Below, piece by piece: positions 55,799 through 62,567 of a DNA stretch of 62,567 nt. The notes under the pieces were generated by a model. The model saw only the letters and a program-made list of their open reading frames with translations. It did not search any database and was not told the origin of the DNA. Made by a program: the position numbers and the translations under genes. The DNA lies in the NCBI GenBank assembly GCA_002238505.1, contig MPMM01000020.1:1-62567 (forward strand), read 5' to 3'. Within the stretch, counting starts at the first letter, position 1. Each line of letters opens with the position of its first letter. Origin of the DNA: SAR202 cluster bacterium bin22 (GTDB lineage Bacteria; Chloroflexota; Dehalococcoidia; Lucifugimonadales; UBA3495).

Positions 55799-55920
55799 GC
55801 TTTGTCCTGAGAGTTGCTTTGGCTATCGTATACCTCCTCTTTGGTCATCACGCCCTATTCTATCAACATTTCCGCCAACATCCCTACAAGTAGCAAGCCG
55901 CAGTAATCCCTACCTATCAT

Positions 55921-56660
55921 TTGCATTTCATTGTCATCCATAATTCCCCCAGTACGTTGCTACTGCCGCAAGAATCTATCCGGCACAGTCAAGAACGGCA
56001 ACCTACCCGGCCTCGGGTACACCTTCCTGCTGAAGGAGACCCAAGGGACGGGGGCAGAATATTCTTTGTGGATGAGGCCCATTTCCGGGCGGATGCCGAA
56101 TTGCGGGAGAAATGGGTGCTAAAGGGAGAACCGGCCCCGGTAGATTCAGCTAGTCCCAAGTACAGGGAGAAAGCCAGCTATTATTCAGCGGTGTGTCTGG
56201 AGACAGGCGAGGTGGAATGGATGGGACGGGAGGGCAACAGCAACAGTGAGACCTGGGTTGCCTTCCTGAAGCAGCTTAAGGAGAAGCACTCTGGGCCCTT
56301 GAAGGTGATCTGGGACAACGCTCCAGCCCATCGCGGGGAGGCTATGCGGGAATACCTAGGGACGCCTGGCTTGGAGTTGCAGTTGATGAACCTGCCGGGC
56401 TACAGCCCGGACTTCAATGCCGACGAGGCTATCTGGCGTTGGGCCAGAGAGGAAACCACGGGCAACCAGTGCTTGGGGAGCAGGGCAGCGGTGCAGCAGA
56501 AGGTCCGCTAGTTCTTGGCTGGGCTGACCCACCGGAAAGAACAGGTGAGACGGCGCTGCCGGACAGTTCTGCAAGCCAGGGCGGGGGCATTACCGCAAAA
56601 CTCCCACCCCCATCTTCGTTGTACAACAGATGCACATCCCGCCTTGGCTTTGGTTTAGTA
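55921..56660 (+). pseudogene. IS630-family transposase relic
   Basis: DDE half of an IS630 transposase: IFFVDEAHFRADAELREKWV, KVIWDNAPAHRGEAMREYL and NLPGYSPDFNADEAIWRWAR give the three acidic residues. The N-terminal part is frameshifted or missing. An in-frame TAG at 56509-56511 precedes the tail FLAGLTHRKEQVRRRCRTVL. The tail ends AHPALALV inside the right terminal repeat (56629-56659), so the end of the element is known. The left end is not found. Confidence 0.8.
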
Positions 56661-57076
56661 GAACATTCATACGGTTAGGAAAAGGGTTCCTATACCTCTG
56701 CCTATTGGGGGCGGTATGGTTCACGTTCGACGGAGTCTTTTTGGTTGGGGAGTGGTTGTTGGAACCGTTACCGTTGTCCATGGGAGAAGCCTTGGGCGCC
56801 TTCAGCATTTGGCTGACTTTAGGCTTAGTCCTTGCCCAGAACAGACGCCTAGAGGACTCCGTGTGGACCCACGCCAAACGGCGGTGGAGGGCCGGTTTCT
56901 TTCTCTCTTTGGTAACATTGATGGTCGTCGTTATGTTGTTTGACCCTCAAGTCAACTGCGACACTCCGCAGGTAAAGAATTGCGTCGATGCCAGTCGAGC
57001 GTTGTTGGGATTCTTGACGCTACAAGCTGTAGCCATAACAACAGGTTTTACCGTAGGAATCATCGAGCACGACTAA
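56630..57076 (+). CDS. Membrane protein with IS-derived start
   Basis: 148 residues, four hydrophobic segments (FLYLCLLGAVWFTFDGVFLV; GAFSIWLTLGLVLAQ; AGFFLSLVTLMVVVMLF; LGFLTLQAVAITTGFTVGII). The ATG and first ten codons (MHIPPWLWFS) lie within the IS630 terminal repeat, so the native N-terminus was probably cut and replaced by IS sequence. Function unknown; NCDTPQVKNCVDAS has a Cys pair on a loop. Confidence 0.45.
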   Translation: MHIPPWLWFSRTFIRLGKGFLYLCLLGAVWFTFDGVFLVGEWLLEPLPLSMGEALGAFSIWLTLGLVLAQNRRLEDSVWTHAKRRWRAGFFLSLVTLMVVVMLFDPQVNCDTPQVKNCVDASRALLGFLTLQAVAITTGFTVGIIEHD

Positions 57077-57088
57077 GCCTGGCACAAT

Positions 57089-57526
57089 CTAGCTGACAGA
57101 ACGGGGCCAGCGGCAGTCTATAAGTGGATTGAATTCAGAAAGGCCCCGGGATGCCGGGATTCGAACGTCAGGCAATATAAGGAGCAGCACGGCCCTGCCC
57201 CGGTCCGGTAATTGCGACAGATACTTATTGGGCTGACTGTCGGTCAAAGCAGCCCAAAACTTGGCCTCTGCAATTACCCTCTTATCGCCAGCACCGTCCA
57301 AACCAACGAGGTCGGGGCGGCTGCCATCCGCCGCACTTGCCTGGGTTTCTACTTTCAGGACTTCAGCGACTGGATGCCCGACGGTCTCAACCACCGGAGC
57401 ATTGAATGCAGTCATAGATGCGCTGGACTTGTTGAGTATATAAGCCAGAGACTCCACTGCGGCATTCTCGTTGGACACCGGCAGGTTTGGAATCAAATGG
57501 CCCAGCAGGGTACTTTCATCTAGCAT
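57089..57526 (-). CDS. Truncated PD-(D/E)XK nuclease-like protein
   Basis: 145 residues. LLGHLIPNLPVSNENAAVES is followed by the nuclease core RPDLVGLDGAG, then VIAEAKFWAAL with the D...ExK pattern. Proteins of this type are usually two to three times longer; here the sequence loses character after LLLILPD, so the 3' part is probably deleted. GAGGGAAA precedes the ATG at 57526. A small ORF upstream overlaps it by 11 bases. Confidence 0.55.
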   Translation of the reverse strand: MLDESTLLGHLIPNLPVSNENAAVESLAYILNKSSASMTAFNAPVVETVGHPVAEVLKVETQASAADGSRPDLVGLDGAGDKRVIAEAKFWAALTDSQPNKYLSQLPDRGRAVLLLILPDVRIPASRGLSEFNPLIDCRWPRSVS

Positions 57527-57686
57527 TTTCCCTCGCAACTGCCCGGTAAGGTTCATTGATCCCGCCGGTCCAGTGGGCCCAACAAGGAGGGTCCGGGTGC
57601 TTGTAGCCGCTCCAGCCCTCCATGTGCTGGCGCAACTCTCCGGCGAATGACCTCCGTGCCGACCCGACCGGACTTTCCACAGTCAT
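57516..57686 (-). CDS. Small protein overlapping the nuclease gene
   Basis: 56 residues (MTVESPVGSARRSFAGELRQ, then GYKHPDPPCWAHWTGGI). GAGAGGGA before the ATG at 57686. The overlap with the next start suggests coupling. No family recognised. Confidence 0.4.
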   Translation of the reverse strand: MTVESPVGSARRSFAGELRQHMEGWSGYKHPDPPCWAHWTGGINEPYRAVARENAR

Positions 57687-57874
57687 CGCTTTCCCTCTCA
57701 AACTCCCGGGTTAGCTGCCTCAAACTGCCTGTATGGATTCTACACACCATGAGACGACGCAGGGGCGACGTTCCGGGCATTTGCGGTTGCAATTTGGCCA
57801 CATTTGCGTATATTTGGCAAGGTCGGCCAGCAGTATGGGGCGCCCAGCGCAGGGGAAGGATGGAGGGATCAGGT

Positions 57875-58084
57875 ATGCAGTCGAGGTCGGTCAGTGCGAG
57901 GCGGGCACACACCGATGGGTTTGTCACCGGCGAGAGGGACGGACTCCTGGACGCCGTATCCGGCTGTCCCGAGGCGGACTTCGCCATGGCCGCCGATTCC
58001 CTGGACTCCTGGGGCCGGGGTTACACCCAGGGGTATCGCCAGGGCTACGCCCAGGGCCTTCAGCAGCTGGAGGCCGGAAACTAG
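57875..58084 (+). CDS. Small hypothetical protein with YxQGY repeats
   Basis: 69 residues from ATG 57875 behind GGAGGGATCAGG. Acidic first half (FVTGERDGLLDAVSG), then a short tandem of GYTQGYRQGYAQGLQQ. Function unknown; the repeated G-Y-x-Q-G pattern is the only distinctive feature. Confidence 0.5.
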   Translation: MQSRSVSARRAHTDGFVTGERDGLLDAVSGCPEADFAMAADSLDSWGRGYTQGYRQGYAQGLQQLEAGN

Positions 58085-58200
58085 CCGGGCGGCAGGACCA
58101 GCCCCGTTGAAACCTTTTCCGCCCCTTTGTGGAATAAGCTTCCTACCAACCGGCCCGTCAGCTCACTCCTGCTCCGGCTGGACGAGGAGAAAGTTGAGAC

Positions 58201-58434
58201 ATGAGCAGTGGGGAGGCGGCTCAAATACTGCGCCGCAGGTATGACGAGGGGTGGCGTACCCAGCAGGCGTGGGCATCCATCGTCCTGTTCTGCATCCCAT
58301 ACGCTGACGAACTGTCCAATCTTTCATTTCGTGAAGTCCTGGAGGAGGCAGGAATATCCGGCAACTACGCCAATTGCCAGTCACTGGGGGCCAAGCTGGC
58401 TGGGTACGTTACCGTGACACGCGACTTCCCGTAA
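58201..58434 (+). CDS. Small hypothetical protein
   Basis: 77 residues (EAAQILRRRYDEGWRTQQAW, then FREVLEEAGISGNYANCQSL), mostly helical. GAGGAGAAAG precedes the ATG at a usable distance. No family recognised; an HTH cannot be excluded. It lies just upstream of an integrase relic. Confidence 0.5.
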   Translation: MSSGEAAQILRRRYDEGWRTQQAWASIVLFCIPYADELSNLSFREVLEEAGISGNYANCQSLGAKLAGYVTVTRDFP

Positions 58435-58509
58435 ACGTATAGACCAGTTCTCTCAACCTTGTGGCCTTGGAGAAAGGGAAGGTGCAGCAAACCGTGGCGA
58501 GGGTCTCCT

Positions 58510-58985
58510 GGGGGATAAGTGTGAAGCTCTGTCCCTGCTGTCAGTCTTGAGAGACGGCCTCTTGCGCCGCTCAGAGGCCGCAGGGCTCACCTGGGGCGAC
58601 GTGGAGCTGCGCGACAATGGGACCACCCCGATTAACGTCCGGCGGTCCAAGTGCGACCCTGAAGCCGGGGGCGTAGAGCCCCAAGCCGGCTAGGCCCATC
58701 AGGCCAGCCCTGGAGCTAATGGACCGGAACACCTCGGTCTTCGGGCTCTTACCTCGCCAGATCGGACCCAGAGTCAGTGCCGCAACCAAGGCCTGCGGCC
58801 TTGGCGAGGGCTTCACTGGCCACATAGGCCCCGTCGGCATGGCCAAGGACCTGGTCAAGAGCGGCGTGGAGCTGCACGCCCTGATGACCGCGGGCCGGCG
58901 GAAGAGTTCAAAGATGCCGGCTCGATACACCGAGCGGCAGGCGGCCGACCGGGGGGTGGCCAGGTATTACCAGGAGAGCGGAGTC
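58510..58985 (+). pseudogene. Tyrosine recombinase relic 4 (both conserved halves)
   Basis: First frame: LLSVLRDGLLRRSEAAGLTW, GDVELRDNGTTPINVRRSK with box I, ending in a stop near 58690. Second frame: ACGLGEGFTGHIGPVGMAKD, LMTAGRRKSSKMPARYTERQ, then ARYYQE. The HxxR motif has become HIGP (Arg lost), while the catalytic Tyr (ARYTER) remains. Overlaps the 3' flank of the histidine kinase gene. Dead by frameshift and by loss of the Arg. Confidence 0.75.
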
Positions 58986-58987
58986 GC

Positions 58988-61435
58988 CTACGATTCCCCA
59001 GTTTCCACCGTCTGGCTCTTCGGCATGCGGTAGCCGACGCGGGGCTCGGTGAAGATGTAAGTGGGGTTTGCTGCGTCGTCGCCCAGCTTGCGACGCAGCT
59101 TGCGCACGATGGTGCGCATGGGCCGCAGGTCGCCGCCGCCCCTCTCCCCCCACACCCGGTCCAGGAGATACTCGTAGGTCAGCACCCGTCCGGCACTGGC
59201 TGAGAGCTCGGTCAGCAACCGGTACTCCATCGGGAGCAGATGTACCAGCCGGCCAGTGAGGGCCACTCTGCGTTCGGCATAGTCGATGGTCAGGTCACCC
59301 ACCATGTACGGTCCCTGTGATTCAGGGACCTCCCGCCGGCGCAAGGCCGCCGCGATCCTCGCTGAAAGCTCTGTCGGCGAGAAGGGTTTGCCCACGTAAT
59401 CGGCGGCGCCCATGTTGAGGGCCCTGGCAATGAGTTCGTCCCGGCCGTAGGCGGAGAGGAAGATCACCGGTACATCCGCCACCTCCAGCATGTCCCCCAT
59501 CAACTCGATGCCGTCGGTCCCGGGAAGCATGATGTCCAGCAGGACGAGATGGGGCCGCTCCTCCTCCATGAAACGGAGCGCCTCCTCCGGGTCCCCCGTC
59601 ACCGTGGGAACGTAGCCCGACTGCACGAGGGTGTCCCTAACGTAGCGAAGGTCCTGGGGGTCGTCGGCCAATGCCAGCACCCGCACCTGTTCTCCCGTCG
59701 CTTCCCGCCCTTGCCGCAGGGAGCGCGCCGGGGCCCGCGAGTGTCCACTTCTCACGGCACTCGCTGCGTCATCGACCGTGGGCAGAGTGAAGGTGAAGCG
59801 GGCTCCGAGTCCCGGCCCGTCGCTCTCCGCCCAGATACGGCCACCGTGGGACTCCACTATCCCCTTGCAGATGGCTAGGCCCAGGCCCGTGTCTTCTCTC
59901 TGTTTCTCGGACTGCACACCGGAGAACTTGCGAAACAGGTGGGGCAGGCTCTCAGCCGGGATGCCCCGTCCTTCGTCGGCCACGGAGACCACCACATGAA
60001 CGCCATCCTCTACGGCGCTCACCCGTATCACCGACGACCCCGGACCCCCCTCCTCTCCCGCGCTCCCCCGTGTCACCGCCGAGCCGGGAGGGGGGCGGGC
60101 CGCGTTGGACAGCAGGCTGCCCAGCACCTGGACGATGTGCCGCCGATCCGCCAGTACCAGGGGCAGGTCGGGAGCGATGTCGACTTCGAGACGGTTCCGG
60201 CCCCCGGTGCTTGCGAAGGCGCTTCTCGCCCGGCCCACCAGCGCGGCCACCTCCGCCGGTTCGGGACTTATCGCCAGCGTACCCGTCTCGATGCGGGCCA
60301 CGTCGAGGAGGTCGGAGACCAGACGGTGCATGTGGTCAGCTTGGTCCCCTATGATGCGGAAGAACTGGCGCAACACCGCGGGATCGATGTCGAGGGCCGA
60401 GTCCAGCACCGTGGCGGCGGAGCCCTTGATGGAGGTCAGCGGCGCCCGGAGTTCGTGGCTCACCATGCCCAGGAACTCGGCCCGCACCCGCTCCTGCTCC
60501 TCCAGGGGCGCCATGTCCTGCATGGAGACCACCACCGACTCCACCTCCCCGTCGTCGGAGCGGATGGGCGTGGCGTTGAGCAGCACGGTAACGCTGCGCC
60601 CGTCGGGCACCCCCATGACGATCTCCTCGGCCCGCACCGTCTCGCTGGAGACCAGCACCCGGGCCAGGGGGAACTCCCGCAGCGACACCTCACTCCCGTC
60701 GGCCCGGCGCACGCTCAGCAGCCCCAGCAGGTCCTCCGGCGCCTGGCCCTCATCCCGCAGGGAGTCCACGATACGGCGGGCCTCCCGGTTGAAGGACGCC
60801 GGCGCTCCCGTCCTCACGTCGAAGACCACCACGCCCACCGGCGAGGTGTCGATCAGGGTCTCCAGGCCGGCACGGGCCCGCCGCTCCTCCCGGTGCGTGC
60901 TGGCGTTGGCGATGACCAGCGCCGCCTGGGCGGCGAACATCGCCAGGATCTCCTCGTCCTCCCGGGTGAACTCCTCTCCGTCCTCCCGGTCCCCCACGAA
61001 GACGTGGCCCACCCGGGCGCCCCGGTGGAGCATGGGCGAAGCCATGAACCGGAAGACCGCCACCGGCAGGGGGATGCTGAACTCCGTAAAGCCCAGGGCG
61101 CGGACGTGCTCCACCAGGTCGGGCACCCGCACGGGCTCGGAGATGCCGGTCAGGGACTCGAAGAGCTCCCACCGGTCCGGGGTGAGCCACAGTTGCCCGG
61201 CCTCCTCGCCCGTCATCCCGGAAGAGAGGAAGTGCTGGACACCGCCCGCTTCGTCGAGCAGGGTCATCACCCCGTAGCGGGCTGCCGTCAGGGACCGGGC
61301 GGAGTCGAGGACCCCCTGGAGCACGGTGTCGAAGTCCAGGCTCTCGTTGATGCGCAGGCTGGCCGCGCTCAGGCGGGACAGGCGGTCTCCCGCGGGGTCC
61401 GTGCCACTGGCCGGCGGGCCGTTGTTTTCCAGCAT
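58988..61435 (-). CDS. Hybrid histidine kinase with receiver and winged-helix output
   Basis: 815 residues, one polypeptide carrying a whole two-component pathway. GAF domain (about 25-180), PAS-like (about 190-310), HisKA with phospho-accepting His327 in VSHELR, HATPase (GRGIPAES, then DTGLGLAICKGIVESHGG), receiver (phospho-acceptor Asp in LVLLDIMLPGTDG) and an OmpR-type winged helix (PMEYRLLTELSASAGRVLTY, then VWGERGGGD, RTIVRKLRRKLGD). It is probably cytoplasmic, as no membrane helix is seen. The fused DNA-binding output is unusual outside Chloroflexota and relatives. The start MLENNGPP has GGGAGGC-like sequence upstream. Confidence 0.9.
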   Translation of the reverse strand: MLENNGPPASGTDPAGDRLSRLSAASLRINESLDFDTVLQGVLDSARSLTAARYGVMTLLDEAGGVQHFLSSGMTGEEAGQLWLTPDRWELFESLTGISEPVRVPDLVEHVRALGFTEFSIPLPVAVFRFMASPMLHRGARVGHVFVGDREDGEEFTREDEEILAMFAAQAALVIANASTHREERRARAGLETLIDTSPVGVVVFDVRTGAPASFNREARRIVDSLRDEGQAPEDLLGLLSVRRADGSEVSLREFPLARVLVSSETVRAEEIVMGVPDGRSVTVLLNATPIRSDDGEVESVVVSMQDMAPLEEQERVRAEFLGMVSHELRAPLTSIKGSAATVLDSALDIDPAVLRQFFRIIGDQADHMHRLVSDLLDVARIETGTLAISPEPAEVAALVGRARSAFASTGGRNRLEVDIAPDLPLVLADRRHIVQVLGSLLSNAARPPPGSAVTRGSAGEEGGPGSSVIRVSAVEDGVHVVVSVADEGRGIPAESLPHLFRKFSGVQSEKQREDTGLGLAICKGIVESHGGRIWAESDGPGLGARFTFTLPTVDDAASAVRSGHSRAPARSLRQGREATGEQVRVLALADDPQDLRYVRDTLVQSGYVPTVTGDPEEALRFMEEERPHLVLLDIMLPGTDGIELMGDMLEVADVPVIFLSAYGRDELIARALNMGAADYVGKPFSPTELSARIAAALRRREVPESQGPYMVGDLTIDYAERRVALTGRLVHLLPMEYRLLTELSASAGRVLTYEYLLDRVWGERGGGDLRPMRTIVRKLRRKLGDDAANPTYIFTEPRVGYRMPKSQTVETGES

Positions 61436-61731
61436 TTCGCCTCCCTGAAGGCCCTGGAGAATCGGGCTGAAACGGGCCTGTCGGGGTCAATCTTACCAAA
61501 TTGGGCCAAAGTTTAGCCACGCTTCATCATACTGGGAATGGCCTTTACCCCCAATTTATTTACGAATCTTTATAATTTGCGGAGGGTATTTGCACCTCTT
61601 GTCTCACTGGGCCAGACCCGGTGCGGGCAGGCGCAGCCCGCCCAAAGAGAGCAACAACGGCGTCGCCGGAGTTCTCGTCCCTTAGAACCGGACGGGAAGG
61701 CGCAACGCAGTTGAGAGGAGAGCAGAGAGCC

Positions 61732-61869
61732 ATGTCCAACGCCAGCAGCAAGATCAGGAAAGCGGGCCGCCTGCTGCGGGCAGCCATGCCCGTTACCCTC
61801 CCCCGGATAACTGTTCTAATCACGCATGCCGGCCCTCAGCCTCTGAACATGGCGGGAGGGCCGCCATGA
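61732..61869 (+). CDS. Small basic ORF overlapping the secreted gene
   Basis: 45 residues (MSNASSKIRKAGRLLRAAMP) with AGGAG upstream; its TGA overlaps the next ATG (ATGA). It may be a translational-coupling leader peptide. Confidence 0.35.
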   Translation: MSNASSKIRKAGRLLRAAMPVTLPRITVLITHAGPQPLNMAGGPP

Positions 61870-62567
61870 TGCGCGCCTCCTCCCTCCGCCGCCTCTTCCC
61901 TCTCCTGGCCCTCGCGCTGCTGCTCGGCGCGCTGTCCCTGTTCGACGCCGCGCAGGCGCAGAGCAGCGTGCTGGTCAGCAACATCGGGCAGGCGGACTTA
62001 ACAGGCACAAACGCAACCAGTATCAGTTTTTCTGACACCCACGCACAGCGGTTTACCACGGGAAGCAATCCCGCCGGCTATGTGCTGGGAAGTATCGAGA
62101 TGCACCTGTCGGGCACCATTAGCGCGCAACAGATTGCGGGATTGCGCGCGGAGTTGTGGTCAAACAGCGTCACATCCCCGGATGCGAAAATCGTTAGCCT
62201 GACGGCGCCATCGTCTCTCACGAACGGAATCGCGACGTTCACGGCGCCAAGCAACACGGCGCTCTCGGCGAGCACCCACTATTTCGTGGTCTTGTATTCC
62301 ACCGCCGGAACTTCAGGCCGGCCGTCCACGACCTCATCCAGTGGACTGGACGCCGGCGGGGCCAGCGGCTGGACAATTGGAGGATGGAGTCGCTATGCCT
62401 CCGGTGTGCAAGATCCGGCGGGGGCAACCTGGACAAGGGACAATGTGCGGAAATACCGCATCCGGGTCAACGGCTCGGCGGTGCCGGCGAGCGCCGACGC
62501 GGACCTGTCCGGCCTGACGGCGAGCACGAGCGCGAGCGCGTCGGGGACGTTCAGCGCGCTGACGCTG
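61866..62567 (+). CDS. Secreted cadherin-like/adhesion protein, partial
   Basis: 234 codons, still open at the window edge. Signal peptide ending ...LGALSLFDAAQAQ. Then a beta-rich domain (SISFSDTHAQRFTTGSNPAG; YVLGSIEMHLSG; HYFVVLYSTAG; YRIRVNGSAV) like choice-of-anchor modules. The last residues ADLSGLTASTSASASG look like the start of a cadherin-like beta-sandwich repeat, usually present in tandem, so the full protein is probably large. GGGAGGG precedes the paired ATGs at 61866 and 61869. Confidence 0.75.
   Translation, partial: MMRASSLRRLFPLLALALLLGALSLFDAAQAQSSVLVSNIGQADLTGTNATSISFSDTHAQRFTTGSNPAGYVLGSIEMHLSGTISAQQIAGLRAELWSNSVTSPDAKIVSLTAPSSLTNGIATFTAPSNTALSASTHYFVVLYSTAGTSGRPSTTSSSGLDAGGASGWTIGGWSRYASGVQDPAGATWTRDNVRKYRIRVNGSAVPASADADLSGLTASTSASASGTFSALTL

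Noticed and set aside
52551-56660. A 4.1-kb composite transposon bounded by IS630 ends
   Set aside because: The left end already pairs with an inverted copy at 52670-52688 to form a 138-bp mini-element, and the interior holds an independent IS5 with its own duplication.
59939-61516. A 525-residue plus-strand ORF opposite the histidine kinase
   Set aside because: Antisense shadow with His/Arg/Gly-rich composition; the minus strand has all kinase domains.
1-62567. tRNA, rRNA or replication origin
   Set aside because: None recognised on either strand by reading; a dedicated covariance-model scan would be needed to exclude a tRNA.

Overview
The window is about 62.6 kb of GC-rich bacterial DNA. 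It looks like a defence and mobile-element island from a Chloroflexota-type bacterium (Dehalococcoidia/SAR202-like). That placement is an inference from gene style only: a Pro/Thr-rich lipoprotein, a GAF-PAS-kinase-receiver-winged-helix fusion, and cadherin-like secreted proteins. No rRNA, tRNA or other marker gene is present to confirm it.

Layout. 0-6 kb: a large HTH+TPR protein, a NYN-domain nuclease-like protein and a SWIM zinc-finger protein. 6-10.6 kb: a 431-bp Tn3-derived mini-element, small secreted/hypothetical genes and gene-poor DNA. 10.6-15.4 kb: a tightly coupled operon of a membrane-anchored coiled-coil protein and two different dynamin-like GTPases. 15.8-21.3 kb: a second Tn3 relic, an Apea/HEPN-like protein with a small overlapping partner, and a DUF1016 (YhcG-like) nuclease gene split by a nested insertion (an IS1182-family element inside a smaller element with a 9-bp target duplication). 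21.5-23.2 kb: tyrosine-recombinase relics and an intact serine recombinase with repeat-rich upstream DNA.

23.3-40 kb is a complete type I-E CRISPR-Cas locus (cas3, cas8e, cse2, cas7, cas5, cas6e, cas1, cas2), followed by an AT-rich leader and a very long array. I count 127 repeats and 126 spacers by spacing arithmetic. The most interesting signal is a degenerate two-repeat mini-CRISPR in the 5' leader of cas8e, directly behind a near-consensus promoter. Its short pseudo-spacer matches that promoter over the -10 box and start site (15 of the first 17 positions, perfect over the first seven). This has the architecture of a self-regulating crRNA-like guide (CreR/CreA type).

40-47.4 kb: small decayed genes, a DUF429 protein, an McrBC pair and an Abi_2 protein. 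47.7-52.1 kb: an SbcD/YhaO-YhaN nuclease-ATPase pair. 52-58.9 kb: mobile-element debris (integrase tails, an IS630-derived mini-element, an intact IS5-family copy with TTAG duplication, an IS630 relic) among small membrane and secreted genes and a truncated PD-(D/E)XK gene. 59-62.6 kb: a hybrid histidine kinase, then a secreted cadherin-like protein that runs off the window.

How it fits together: several independent anti-invader modules (CRISPR I-E, McrBC, Abi_2, DUF1016 plus HEPN, and possibly the dynamin pair) are stacked and separated by remnants of one family of tyrosine recombinase plus Tn3, IS630, IS5 and IS1182 elements. This suggests accretion by repeated insertion.
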